Source: a virus. From it: a DNA stretch of 61,561 bases. The position numbers were made by a program, and so were the translations under genes. The notes under the pieces were generated by a model. That model was given only the letters and a program-made list of their open reading frames with translations, did not search any database and had not been told where the DNA came from. Position 1 is the first letter of the stretch. Every line of letters begins with the position of its first letter. Below, in pieces: positions 20,901 to 27,389 of this stretch. Location: the IMG/VR virus record IMGVR_UViG_3300047323_000262, positions 1 to 61,561 of that record; one strand, 5' to 3'.

Positions 20901-23900
20901 GGCTGAAGCCGAGGAAATCGACGGCGCCACCTTCAAGAAAAACGGCGGCTGGTTTATTCGTTCCAAGTACCTGCACGACGGCAACCGGTTGTCGGTGGCT
21001 TCCCCACTCGGCGAGCCGGCAACGCACCAGGACGTGCGCGACGCGATCACCCAAGGCCCATTCGGCAACGTGATCAAGAAGCTGATCGACAGCGGCCACA
21101 TCATCATTCACGGCAACGTGCAATCGCTGCCAGACGGCGCCAACGTGCCAGGCGTGCAAGCGGTGACCACCAAGGATGGCAAAGTCAACCTGGTGGCGGC
21201 CAACCTGACCCCGGGCAATGCCAACGCCGTGCTGCTGCATGAACTGTTCCACAGCGGCGGCGAAACCCTGGTCGGCTCCAAGCGCTGGGCCGAGCTGATC
21301 CAGCGCCTGGACGGTTTGCAGCGCCAGGCCGAGCAATCCACCGGCAAAGCCCGCGCCGTGTTTGACCGCGCCCGTGAGCGCGTGCAGATCGCCCAGCGCC
21401 AAGGCGGCGTGGCCGACGGCATGAGCGCTGAAGAGTTCGGCGCCTACGCGATTGAAGAGTACGAGCAACTGCCGAAGGCGTTCCGCACTTGGGTCGATGA
21501 CCTGGTGGGCGCGATCAAGCACTGGCTGTTCAGCCGTTACGGCAAGCAACTCGGCCAGGTCACCCCGGCGCAGCTGCGTGCCATGGCTAAGGATGCCTTG
21601 GTATCGATGGCCCTGGCCAAGCGTGGCGAGCTGTTCGGTCCGGCCGGCACCATGTTCAGCGTCCGGCTGGCCGATGTGTTCGACGACATCAAGAACGATG
21701 CCGACGCCACCAGCTTCAGCGACAAGATTGGCCCGGAGAAACTGCCGCAGCGGCTGGCGGATCGCTGGCGCCAATTGACCGACAACCTGGCCCTGCGTTT
21801 CCGTCAGGCGGCGGTCGACCGTTACGCGCCGCTGATGCGCAATGACCAGGCGCTGTACGGCGCCGACACCCTGGAAGGTTCGATTGCGTCCAGTTCGTGG
21901 GTACTGGCACGCATGAGCGAGGCGGCAGGCGGTGCGCTGGGCGCGCTGTTGAACAATGGCCGCATCTACCTGGACCCCAAGGAAAAGGTCATTGACCTGC
22001 ACGACAACAGCACCGGCTTGAAAGACACCCTGCAAAAGCTCGGCAGCGTGGCGGAAATGACCCGCTTCATGGGTTGGATCGCGGCCAACCGTTCCAAGCG
22101 CCTGCTCGGCGAAGGCCGTGAAAACCTGTTCACCCCGGCCGAAATCGAGGCGGGTATCAAGTTCAGCGGTGGCCGCCTGGCTGACGGCAAGAGCCGCAGC
22201 CTCTTGTATCAGCAAGTGTGGAAAGAGTTCCAGCAGCACCGCGACGACGTGCTGGGCATTGCCGAGCAATCCGGGATCATCACCCCGGAGCAGCGCACGA
22301 CTTGGAGCAACGAGTTTTACGTACCGTTCTACCGGGTGATCGACAGCGAAAACCTGGGCGGACCGAAGTCGGGCGGCGGCGGTCTGTCGCGTCAACAGGC
22401 GTTCAAGAAACTCAAGGGCGGCCGTCAGCACCTCAATGACTTGCTGGAAAACACCCTGATGAATTTCCACCACCTGATTCAGGCCAGCCTGAAGAACCAG
22501 GCGGCGACACAGGCCATGGAAAACGCCTCGCATAAAGACCTGGGGATTGCCACGAAAACCACCGAGGCGCACCGCGACAAGAAGGCCAGCACCTTCGTCA
22601 TGGAGAACGGCGAAAAGCAGTGGTACAACATCAGCGACCCGCTGACCTTCAAGGCGGTGTCGGCGATCACTGACGCCGGCAATAACACGCTGCACCGTCG
22701 GATCATGCGCGGCTTCAAGCGCTTCTTCACCAACATGACCACCATCACCCCGCAGTTTGTGGTGGCGAACGCCATCCGCGATACGCTGTCGGCCATGGCC
22801 ACCTCACCGACGAGCGCGATCCCGCTGAAGACCGCCTTCAAAGGCGCGCTGACCTACGGCAATAACCACCAGCGCGCACGGATGCAGGCCAGTGGCGGGG
22901 CATTCCACTTCGGCCAGGCCTACGGTGCCGGCGCGCATGAGTTTAAGGCCTCGCTGAACGGCACCATGCGCACCGCGCAAGTGCTCAAAGACCCGATGCT
23001 GATCCCCAATACCTTGATGAAGGCCTGGCGCGGCTACCACGGCATCACCGACTTCGCGGAGAACATGAACCGTGCCGGGATTTGGGAGCACAACCTGGAC
23101 AAGGGCAAACTCAAGGCGGCGTTTGAAGCGCGCGACCTGATGGACTTCAGCGCGCACGGTGATGCCGGGATTATCCGGTTCTTCACCGACGTGGTGCCGT
23201 TCCTCAACGCGCGCGTCCAAGGCCTGGACAAGCTCTATCGCTCGGGCGGCAAGCCCGCGTTGAAAACCCTGTTCGGCAAGGGCACCAAATCGGACAAACA
23301 AGCCTTTGCCCGCTTCGCCGCGGTGGTCGGGGCGCTGACCGCCTTCAGTGTGATGCTCTACCTGCGCAACAAGGACGATGAGGATTACCGCAAGCTGGAA
23401 GACTGGCAGCGCGACACCTATTGGGTGATCAAGATCGGCGGCAACATGTTCTTCATTCCGAAGCCGTTCGAAGTTGGCTCGATCGCCACCATGGGCGAGC
23501 GCCTGATGGAGCAGTTCGTCGATCCGACCGTGGGCGGTGACAAGCTGGCCAGCCGGGCATTGCACATGTTCAGCGACACCTTTGCGATGAACCCGACACC
23601 GCAGGCGTTCAAGCCGGTGATCGAACTGATGACGAATGAAAGCATGTTCACCGGGCGCCAGATTGAAGACCAGTCGATGCAGCGCCTCAGTCCCAGCCTG
23701 CGGGCGCGGCCGGACACCACGCGCCTGGCCGAAGCGTCAAGCAGCGGGATCGAAAGCGCGCTGGATACCATCGGTGTGGGCAGCTCGGCGCTGTCGCCGG
23801 TGCAGATCGACCACTTGATTCAGGGTTACCTGGGCGCGGTGGGGGCGACGGCGATCGGCATGGCCGACACCTTCTGGCGTGGCGCGCAGGGCGAAGAGTT

Positions 23901-24315
23901 GCCGGCGCGCAAGTGGCAGGAATACCAGCCGATTAAACGCTTCTACAAGGACTTGACCCAAGAGGACAACTACACCCGTTACGGCACCGACTTCTACAAT
24001 GCGCTGAAGAAGTCCGACCAGGCCTATGCCGACCTGCAACACCTGGCCAAGTACGGCGAGGAAGAGAAGGCCGTGGCCCTGGAAGGCAAGCAGGCCGACG
24101 TGCTGGCGCTGCGTGGCACCCTGAACAAGGTCAGCCGGGACATGTCGCGGATCAATGCGGAAATGAAGCGGATTCAGGTCGACAAGGACATGGACGGCAA
24201 GACCAAGCGCTTGGAGCTGGACCGTCTGCGCTCGATGCGCAACCTGATGACCGAGGAAATCGGCAAGGACTTGGAGCAGCAGAAGATGCTTAAGCGGACG
24301 TCCGGGGGGCAATAA
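11950..24315 (+). CDS. Giant polyvalent internal-virion protein: transglycosylase, ParB-like, helicase, N6-MTase, zincin-like, LPD38-like
   Basis: The 4121-residue protein starts at GTG after GAGGGCATCACCA. Domains in order: SLT transglycosylase ~57-180 (catalytic Glu84 in Q-Q-E-S-G-Y); an Ala/Pro linker ~580-640; ParB/Srx-like ~900-970 (D-G-H-H at 928-931); helical polyvalent module ~1420-1500; DdrB-like ParB domain ~1530-1700 (S-G-N-G-R-T at 1609-1614); linker ~1900-2080; SNF2-type helicase ~2090-2700 (Walker A G-T-G-T-G-K-T 2132-2138, D-E-A-H 2219-2222, E-G-R-T-Y-R-T-G-Q 2630-2638); N6-adenine MTase ~2740-2900 (N-P-P-Y 2831-2834); H-E-L-F-H 3097-3101; LPD38-like ~3280-4060 with one hydrophobic segment near 3790-3810; C-terminal coiled coil. 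Such proteins travel with injected DNA and, in DarB/DdrB-type cases, protect it from restriction; that role is inferred here. Confidence 0.85.
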   Translation: MAENLFLKSPSAIAPTAAAPVAPPMPAINTLPPRSANAGPLTSSAASVMSQGLLPPPDLQPLFEKYSAEFGVPLNVLSALAQQESGYDANAVGEPTKWGQAKGMLQNLDSNAKSLGIDPFNAEQAIAGAARQMRQRLDKGYSMEDVVKSHFGGDNRDQWGEKTQAYGQEVLAKASIIGDQLMAGKKSAPAAPGNDLAAIQAEMDAKEPGRYKVIDPADIAQRDQQRADIASGKGALANAQADAGGYDAPSPYTLENQQRIEDKVNAAPGLSPLTTKNQALTKAGFAPVADQPQDGFVASTKKSLQNLPEHFKNAAGGIIRTQGEGIDDQTLVSNAERAGIIQRMQDNGDIIMVQDARGQMTPTLRDGTNGDTSSLAKYLRTHARDLMTPEEAGALVGMKPSDITQLGKRLSKEANADTVQINPDGPLAKYGSMIIGSTAEMIPAIAASVITKNPAVGMSMIGGQVYGQSYDAARSKNLNPNDAATYAMAQAAAEAIPEALPIHVIMQPGQQFFKGLFKAGTAEALQETVTQAIQSGLDKGSIDPKMTWAQAREQIADAAIVGAGTGAALKAGVHGVQKAADAIPTRNREAEAAAAAQAQAEPAPADQPQQTPAPAPEAATPAPAPAPTGPLTRAAQQYVAPEPPAAPAEAAPTGEPVTVRSADGEMAGTLEHYEDHGQGQWTARVLADDGNAYEFTQNDGVQLERAGAPTTEPAPVAQPAQEDIPTLTEEVPTLTDVVEPEAPPTQEATAAAGETRRHELLSDRLNREAEQGINDLNEPQLRAALKDIAQQIKDYPLEKNSKDSRSGFSVLLKRRTAIGKAIDNVKGKAPAVAELTGDKIDKQWTRFADDSGSLNIPRADMPQIKAEHRGAMTQFLNARGIAHTQEEVPASSLKPTQEEFSPTKVKKALGFEGGDRSILISSDNHVLDGHHQWLAKVDGDQPVKVIRLDAPIKQLLDDVREFPSATTANGAIEAKAEVDRTDATAARQAAVDYVKWRRSEGAKNINAVFAGIRDGRTFTDSPPFAKAGELSVDRMHTFKIADLWKASGAATETAKPASEVPKTATPAAEPASKAAEPASKPLSPQQKAKARKEKMQKTTRETMGLNVDDQFTVSADVGYASPGKVYTLNAIDSAGTAHITSPNGGTTLSTADIIRAKRDGVTFTKVEEAKPALAKIEEPEVREISAATYKSWKESTQQLGRVNGWDMMRDSLDTGDGKLIGLKTPYSSVSFNTEDEARAWAKQNPANRKGHYNPGAKMEEPAPAAETAKELVKAAEQPATNKITIPLGGGRISVDLPKPAHEMTLDQVKEAVADAGLQGYKDFNLKTFGEKHGELVAKAMSDGQRVSDTVLADYPGLIRNDLSADQADQMSDDLSKLSGADYVKAARAWKPKASAEYGASNKLVSQDRAAELRAKLKAKLNGSQLNSGIDPEILALGTELAVFHIEAGVRKFADFAKTMAEDLGQPLEKVRPYLRSWFNGARDMMEDAGHSVEGMDNADTVRAELAKLGQAPATEAKIAPVQTVTTPSGREFEVRPKVVEENTLITSNFVDGPVNPAYPKELQPRDRSRSASLDQINGMAKNLNPRLLGDSASATDGAPIVSPEGVVESGNGRTLAIRQAYALDNQSAVKYRDWLESQGYDVAGMASPILVRERVTPMTTEELQAYTTEANERTTLALSSTERAVADGKKLGDLLHLFNGGDVAGAANREFVRAFIGDVASKSDRGSLMDGDGVLSQDGRRRIEAALLAAAYDDPALVNDIFESADSDIKSIGGALLDAAGPWAQMRQESRDGQISKSVDVTPNLMEAVNLVRQARARGKSILELVNQNDMFSGKLDQATKDWVSVFYRGASLARARGRDKVADALLTYTQLARATQPGTNLFGEPELTGADLIRGTHDQLDRQEAQATQQQGLFGDAQPDDQSAGARGTDGQRPAPGARSETPQQGSEVNAASPGERVEPNRTDRTAAKPVDATAVSDEPAAAGRRTGEPGASDVEGRADGQRDQRLPTDGAVTGRESGDQRVHQPDGAFRPTLGTAGGAESSRSGGDRVAGEPVERERAESIVGTAPATDASEFSERLAAQKKASGTPTVRGDKANIDAALPLLLEPQRDDVLKAEQRFAVGNGMLLTNGTGTGKTASGMGVIVRSINAGKPNALVVVPSDKIAADWIKFAKMLGVEFKLLASTSDNGTDGQVITTYANFGANDSLALREWDQVVADEAHYLSSNEKGEGTGALSKLQGLTGHPDGFYQWVRERNSKEWQALQQAQAAMPEQEQLANYSAKDLDALTETRDAAAEAWAAIEEPAKKAWQARWASQQDLPKTLFLSATPFAYVKSVDYAEGYLFDYVSPAERYSNKTEVEGAGYNSGDAREKFFMQHFGYRMRYNKLTQPEAGVDSELMEQNFNQHLKEVGALSGRRLEVPYDYDRKFVMVDDAVGQKIDQGLAFLREHEDGKYREVYKAVMDTFDYQRRMYLLESIKARAVVPMIKEHMKLGRKVVVFHDYNKGGGFDPFASGLASIVEQDVKALAREAFAARPDIFKKMDLKGLFSPIDTLAAAFPDALFFNGTVPKAKRRANADTFNDDASGKDLIVLQSDAGREGVSLHDTSGQHMRVLINLGMPGKPVAAIQIEGRTYRTGQASDAAFRYLTTGTAWEASAFASKIAERASTAENLALGTDARGLKQSFIDAYNGAEDLAPSADDGKGGKAIDRELAAIAALTPFQKAKSYYFAQQKNSKRRDQREGVDYFATPEPLGFKMAEWANIQKGDHVLEPSAGHGAIARFFPPQTHVTMIEPSYDLSQRAALANGNARIINDTFEALHLTNKYDAIVMNPPYGNGGKTAIEHVAKAAKHLREGGRVVALIPRGGLTDKRLAAFLESDEAQSLHRVATFDMPAATFERAGTAVNTQVIVLEKHSNPDDAQGIHARTINLSNAESTGELFDRIEHLDLPDRAPTSKPEPKVELIEHITGRGKRLTGIVRTDLTKAEAEEIDGATFKKNGGWFIRSKYLHDGNRLSVASPLGEPATHQDVRDAITQGPFGNVIKKLIDSGHIIIHGNVQSLPDGANVPGVQAVTTKDGKVNLVAANLTPGNANAVLLHELFHSGGETLVGSKRWAELIQRLDGLQRQAEQSTGKARAVFDRARERVQIAQRQGGVADGMSAEEFGAYAIEEYEQLPKAFRTWVDDLVGAIKHWLFSRYGKQLGQVTPAQLRAMAKDALVSMALAKRGELFGPAGTMFSVRLADVFDDIKNDADATSFSDKIGPEKLPQRLADRWRQLTDNLALRFRQAAVDRYAPLMRNDQALYGADTLEGSIASSSWVLARMSEAAGGALGALLNNGRIYLDPKEKVIDLHDNSTGLKDTLQKLGSVAEMTRFMGWIAANRSKRLLGEGRENLFTPAEIEAGIKFSGGRLADGKSRSLLYQQVWKEFQQHRDDVLGIAEQSGIITPEQRTTWSNEFYVPFYRVIDSENLGGPKSGGGGLSRQQAFKKLKGGRQHLNDLLENTLMNFHHLIQASLKNQAATQAMENASHKDLGIATKTTEAHRDKKASTFVMENGEKQWYNISDPLTFKAVSAITDAGNNTLHRRIMRGFKRFFTNMTTITPQFVVANAIRDTLSAMATSPTSAIPLKTAFKGALTYGNNHQRARMQASGGAFHFGQAYGAGAHEFKASLNGTMRTAQVLKDPMLIPNTLMKAWRGYHGITDFAENMNRAGIWEHNLDKGKLKAAFEARDLMDFSAHGDAGIIRFFTDVVPFLNARVQGLDKLYRSGGKPALKTLFGKGTKSDKQAFARFAAVVGALTAFSVMLYLRNKDDEDYRKLEDWQRDTYWVIKIGGNMFFIPKPFEVGSIATMGERLMEQFVDPTVGGDKLASRALHMFSDTFAMNPTPQAFKPVIELMTNESMFTGRQIEDQSMQRLSPSLRARPDTTRLAEASSSGIESALDTIGVGSSALSPVQIDHLIQGYLGAVGATAIGMADTFWRGAQGEELPARKWQEYQPIKRFYKDLTQEDNYTRYGTDFYNALKKSDQAYADLQHLAKYGEEEKAVALEGKQADVLALRGTLNKVSRDMSRINAEMKRIQVDKDMDGKTKRLELDRLRSMRNLMTEEIGKDLEQQKMLKRTSGGQ
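17642..17800 (+). CDS. Nested small basic protein, first of an overprinted pair
   Basis: This 52-residue ORF lies wholly inside the giant gene in the +1 frame. ATG 17642 is preceded by GAGG with 5-nt spacing (GAGGCACGC). The product is basic (K-K-P-K-P near the start, K-R-R-S-K-G at the end) with a helical middle. Its TAA is immediately followed by the ATG of a second nested ORF in the same frame. The giant protein's own sequence here is a disordered linker. No family is recognised; expression is inferred from the ribosome site and tandem arrangement. Confidence 0.5.
   Translation: MTNSTAKKPKPPSNKASSETHSLMTKVLGRVAQTDSDQHLAREVKRRSKGAK
17801..18190 (+). CDS. Nested globular protein, second of an overprinted pair
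   Basis: This 129-residue ORF starts immediately after the stop of the first nested ORF, behind GGGAG with 8-nt spacing. The product looks like a folded helical protein (W-N-Q-I-x-Q-T-E-P near the start, leucine-patterned helices, A-L-L-A-L-L-L-P-L-M-P at the end). Its third codon positions are mostly G or C, as in normal genes of this genome, whereas the giant gene's third positions here coincide with this ORF's second positions. The overlapping giant-protein stretch is an Arg/Gly/Glu/Asp linker. It ends just as the helicase region begins. Function is unknown. Confidence 0.55.
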   Translation: MQQVPASVWNQIAQTEPLQNPSMQLLFPMSQPQLDDALASQAQAMSKAGQTDSVINAYQLMAPLLAENQAISAYINRTGHSDLRSALPEVLNPPEAVAIASQENPLSASEQKALLALLLPLMPASSVNV

Positions 24316-24514
24316 GGGCGACCGCCACAATCAGCACCGGGACCAGGACGACCGGCTCTTTGAATACGCACAGGGCAAGGATGCCCAGCGGCAACCAACC
24401 GAAGACGATCAGCAGGAAGCCGCCGAGGCTTTGCCAGTGCGCGGGCACCTGCGTGTAGATAAAGGCGCCAATGATGGTCAGCAGCACGCCAAGGCCTACA
24501 AAATCGGACAGCAT
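24290..24514 (-). CDS. Small membrane protein opposite the lysis cassette
   Basis: The 74-residue protein has three hydrophobic segments (about 4-20, 30-48 and 53-70) and almost no soluble part. ATG 24514 has GGAG with 9-nt spacing. It converges on the giant gene, overlapping its last 26 bases, and is divergent from the holin gene. An extended -10 promoter (TGCTATCAT on the minus strand, 24544-24552) lies upstream. It could be an antiholin, holin-like or superinfection-related protein; no family is clear. Confidence 0.6.
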   Translation of the reverse strand: MLSDFVGLGVLLTIIGAFIYTQVPAHWQSLGGFLLIVFGWLPLGILALCVFKEPVVLVPVLIVAVALIAPRTSA

Positions 24515-24543
24515 AAGGTCGTGCTCCGGTGATAAGTGCTGAT

Positions 24544-24552
24544 ATGATAGCA
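24544..24552 (-). promoter_or_regulatory. Extended -10 promoter for the minus-strand membrane gene
   Basis: On the minus strand TGC precedes TATCAT, an extended -10 arrangement that can work without a good -35. It lies about 30 bp upstream of ATG 24514. Confidence 0.4.
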
Positions 24553-24792
24553 CTGCCGAATGATAACGACCCTTAGCCTCATTTTGTTGCGGCTGGGCGT
24601 TCATCAGATACGGCTTGGGAACTGGCGCGTGATCCGGCCCCGAGCCGTCCATGAAGATGACGGCGCATCTGAATGGGCCTCTGAACAGTGATGGCCGCCA
24701 CTGAATTGCGCTTAGCGGCTGATGTACCCCCTCCGAAATCCCCCCTTTCCCCCGCTTTCTGTCTGGCAATCAGCCATTACGTCGCCATTTGG

Positions 24793-24821
24793 TTTCGTAA
24801 CAGCACCATAGCGACTATTAT
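24793..24821 (+). promoter_or_regulatory. Possible promoter of the lysis cassette
   Basis: TATTAT at 24816-24821 is a good -10 box; a weak TTTCGT lies 17 bp upstream. The sequence 24811-24827 also weakly resembles the 17-bp dyad (11 of 17). The holin start is 37 bp downstream of the -10. Confidence 0.4.
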
Positions 24822-24857
24822 CTGACCATATTTGAATGACCTGGCCAGGGGCGCCGC

Positions 24858-25241
24858 ATGAATGAAGAACTGAAACAGGCCGTCGAGGCGGTGGTCAAAG
24901 ACCCCACCGGGTACGGCTGGATGACCTACTTGTGGGTGTGCTTGATCGCCGGCTGGGGCGGGTTGGTTCGGTTCCTCAATTCGATGCGCGATCGCAAGGA
25001 GTCGTTCCGTGATTCGCTGGTCACGCTGATGATCGGCCTGGTGACGTCCTTGTTCGTCGGCGTGCTGACCTTCTACGCCTGCGAGATTGCCAACTTCGAC
25101 AAACTGACCACCGCGCTGTGCGTCGCCGGCACCGGCCACTTGGGCGCGCAAGCGATGCAGATCATTGAAAAGGGCGTGATCAACCGCCTGAAAATGCTCG
25201 TCGGCCTGGCCTCCACCCCTGAACAAGGTAACAACCCATGA
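24858..25241 (+). CDS. Holin, LydA-like
   Basis: The 127-residue protein has three predicted membrane segments (about 22-40, 54-72 and 80-100) separated by a charged loop (R-D-R-K-E-S-F-R-D-S). This is the layout and length of LydA-type phage holins. The next gene is the endolysin, joined by ATGA, which confirms a lysis cassette. A holin opens the inner membrane at a set time to release the endolysin. Confidence 0.85.
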   Translation: MNEELKQAVEAVVKDPTGYGWMTYLWVCLIAGWGGLVRFLNSMRDRKESFRDSLVTLMIGLVTSLFVGVLTFYACEIANFDKLTTALCVAGTGHLGAQAMQIIEKGVINRLKMLVGLASTPEQGNNP

Positions 25242-25825
25242 AAGCCCCATTGATCCTGGCTGACTTCGAACTGGCCGCCGCCACCCTGCGCGTGCCGGTG
25301 GCCGCCATCCGCGCCTTTGCCGAAGTGGAATCACGCGGCGCCGGATTTCTGCCGGACGATCGCCCGGTGATCCTGTTCGAGCGGCATATCTTTCGCCGGC
25401 AACTACTCGAGCAAGGCATGCCCCTGGCGATTGTCGAGGACATAGGACACAGGAATTCGCTTATTTGCGGCAAAACTCCCGGTGGTTACGGCTCCAGCAC
25501 CAAGGAATGGGAGCGGCTGGACAAGGCGGCCAACATCAACCGTAACGCGGCGCTGTCGGCTGCCAGCTACGGCGCCTTCCAGGTGATGGGTTTCAACTGG
25601 CAGCGCTGCGGCTATGCCAGCGTGCAAGACTTGGTCAACGCCATGTTCAAGAGTTCGGCGGCGCACCTTGACAGCTTTGTGCGGTTCATCCAATCCGACG
25701 CCAAGCTGCTCAAAGCCTTGCAGGCGCAGGACTGGCCGACCTGCGCGAAGTTGTACAACGGCGCTAATTTCGCCATCAACAAATACGACACTCGACTCGC
25801 CGAGGCCTTTGCCCGGTACAGCTAA
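25238..25825 (+). CDS. Endolysin, N-acetylmuramidase (DUF3380) family
   Basis: The 195-residue protein is close to the family's single-domain length. E29 in F-A-E-V-E-S-R-G is the likely catalytic Glu region; R-P-V-I-L-F-E-R-H (43-51), S-Y-G-A-F-Q-V-M-G (near 110-118) and a C-terminal Y-N-G-A-N-F motif are hallmarks of the muramidase. It has no signal peptide, so export depends on the holin. It cleaves the glycan strands of peptidoglycan. Confidence 0.9.
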   Translation: MKAPLILADFELAAATLRVPVAAIRAFAEVESRGAGFLPDDRPVILFERHIFRRQLLEQGMPLAIVEDIGHRNSLICGKTPGGYGSSTKEWERLDKAANINRNAALSAASYGAFQVMGFNWQRCGYASVQDLVNAMFKSSAAHLDSFVRFIQSDAKLLKALQAQDWPTCAKLYNGANFAINKYDTRLAEAFARYS

Positions 25826-25837
25826 GGGGATGACCGC

Positions 25838-26377
25838 ATGGCGGACTGGCAGAAGATGTTGAGCACGGTGGCGCCGTGGATCGGCGCGGCGGCGACCGGT
25901 GGTGTGCCGGCGCTGGTGGGCATGGCGGCCGTACAAGTGGGCCAGGCCTTCGGCACGGACGTCAAGGCGACCACCGAGGCGATCGCCCAAGCCATTGGTG
26001 GTGCCACCCCCGACCAGCTGCTGGCGCTGAAGACTGCGGACAACGTGTTTGCGAGCAAGATGCAGGAGCTGGGTTTCCAGAACACCCAAGCCCTGGAACA
26101 GATCGCCGCCAATGACCGCGACAGCGCGCGGCAGATGCACACGGCGGTGCGTGATTGGTCGACGCCGATCCTCAGCTACATGGTGTTTGCGGCCTTCTTC
26201 GCCGTGCTCTTCATGATCCTGTCGCAGCAAATCGATGTGCCGGCCTCGATGCGCGACGTGGTGATGATGATGATTGGCTGCCTGACCGCCGCCTTCACCC
26301 AAGTGCTGAACTTTCGATTCGGTACGTCGTCCGGGAGTAAGGACAAAACGGAAATCATCAAAGGCATGCGCTCATGA
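25838..26377 (+). CDS. Second holin-like protein (3TM holin family)
   Basis: The 179-residue protein has an N-terminal hydrophobic segment (about 12-33), a helical cytoplasmic-type region with A-N-D-R-D-S-A-R, and two C-terminal membrane segments (about 107-125 and 135-155). This matches the 'holin of 3TMs' family also seen in gene-transfer-agent release cassettes. Position after the endolysin supports a lysis role. I recognise no Rz/Rz1 spanin pair nearby. Confidence 0.7.
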   Translation: MADWQKMLSTVAPWIGAAATGGVPALVGMAAVQVGQAFGTDVKATTEAIAQAIGGATPDQLLALKTADNVFASKMQELGFQNTQALEQIAANDRDSARQMHTAVRDWSTPILSYMVFAAFFAVLFMILSQQIDVPASMRDVVMMMIGCLTAAFTQVLNFRFGTSSGSKDKTEIIKGMRS

Positions 26378-26841
26378 GCGCCTTCACCGCGTTCTCGGCC
26401 CCGCTGCTGATTCAATACGACCAGGCCGCCAGCCAAGCGCTGGGCGCGGATCACTGGCGCGTGGCCAAAGAGTTCAAGTATTTCATCGGTAGCGAAAACT
26501 CAAAGCGCTGGATCACCGTACCGGCCGGCTACTTGACCGACGGCGCCAGCGTACCGCGCGCTTTGTGGTCGATCATTCCACCCTGGGGCGCCTACGGTCA
26601 GGCCGCCGTGGTGCATGACATCCTGTGCGAATACCTGTCGATCATGGTCAGCGGCAAGCTGACACCTATCACTCGCCAACGCGCGGATGAAATCTTTGCC
26701 GAGGCCATGGCCGTGCTTAAGGTGCCGTCGCATGACATCACCCTGATCAGTGAGGGCATTGCGCTCTACCGCCTGGCTAGCGGCGTCAGCGCCCCGTCGA
26801 CGCGCATTGAAAAGCGTTTACTTGAGGCGAATTGGTCATGA
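26374..26841 (+). CDS. DUF1353-family protein
   Basis: The 155-residue protein has the DUF1353 signatures V-P-A-G-Y-L-T-D-G-A-S-V-P-R (about 47-60) and A-V-V-H-D-I-L-C-E-Y (about 76-85), whose D-G-A-S-V-P and H-D motifs suggest a small hydrolase-like active site. Length is normal for the family. It lies in the lysis operon (ATGA on both sides). The biochemical function of this phage family is not established. Confidence 0.8.
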   Translation: MSAFTAFSAPLLIQYDQAASQALGADHWRVAKEFKYFIGSENSKRWITVPAGYLTDGASVPRALWSIIPPWGAYGQAAVVHDILCEYLSIMVSGKLTPITRQRADEIFAEAMAVLKVPSHDITLISEGIALYRLASGVSAPSTRIEKRLLEANWS

Positions 26842-27389
26842 GTGGCTTTATCGATTACCGCGATTATCCCGGCCTGGTGCCGCTGGTGGACGGTTTTCGC
26901 GGGCAATGGCAAGCCTTGCGCAAGGAAGCGCTCGACGAGCTGGGCGCCTTCTTCAAGAGCCCCGAAGTCGACATTCAGGACGCCAACGACATTCGTTTGT
27001 TCATCCTGCCGCTGAAGTGGCAAGGGCAGACGGTGAATGCCGGGCATGGCTTGCCCTATGCCGAGGAAATGCTGGCGCGTGTACCGCTTACGGCGGCGGC
27101 CATTGCACACCCGCTGGTGGTGTCGGCGCTGTTCTCGCTGTCGGTGCCCGGTTGCGAAGTCTGGCCGCACATTGACAATGAAGAATGGATCGGTGACGTG
27201 TGGCGCCTGCACATCGGCCTGGATTGCCCGAGCGATTGCGGCCTGATGGTCGACGGCCAGGTGCAGGCCTGGCACGACGGTGAAGCGCTGATGTTCGACA
27301 GTGCGCGGGTACAACACTCGGCCTGGAACCGAGGCGCCGCCCCGCGGCTGATCCTGATCGTGGACGTTAATAGACAGCTACTGGTGTAG
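26838..27389 (+). CDS. Aspartyl/asparaginyl beta-hydroxylase-like protein
   Basis: The 183-residue protein matches the AspH 2-oxoglutarate/iron oxygenase fold: H111-x-D113, R123-L-H125 and W-H-D-G-E-A-L-M-F-D followed by H160-x-A-W-N, with R170 as a likely cosubstrate-binding Arg. I chose the ATG overlapping the previous stop. These enzymes hydroxylate Asp/Asn side chains; the phage target is unknown. It is the last gene of the lysis operon and its end overlaps the convergent minus-strand gene. Confidence 0.75.
   Translation: MSGFIDYRDYPGLVPLVDGFRGQWQALRKEALDELGAFFKSPEVDIQDANDIRLFILPLKWQGQTVNAGHGLPYAEEMLARVPLTAAAIAHPLVVSALFSLSVPGCEVWPHIDNEEWIGDVWRLHIGLDCPSDCGLMVDGQVQAWHDGEALMFDSARVQHSAWNRGAAPRLILIVDVNRQLLV

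Larger units (their letters stand above)
24515..24857. other. Divergent intergenic region before the lysis genes
   Basis: This 343-bp stretch holds no convincing gene. It contains the minus-strand extended -10 element (24544-24552), a pyrimidine-rich run at 24726-24755, and a possible plus-strand promoter next to the holin gene. An in-frame upstream extension of the minus-strand membrane gene exists (to about 24769) but is low-complexity and lacks a ribosome site. Confidence 0.5.

Noticed and set aside
11944-22695. Very long open frames on the minus strand opposite the giant gene (11944-14262, 15988-17967, 18187-20502, 20575-22695)
   Set aside because: They mirror the GC-rich third positions of the plus-strand gene; products are His/Arg/Gly/Val-rich without domains.
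24515-24769. N-terminal extension of the minus-strand membrane protein
   Set aside because: Low-complexity upstream sequence, no ribosome site; GGAG is correctly spaced for ATG 24514.
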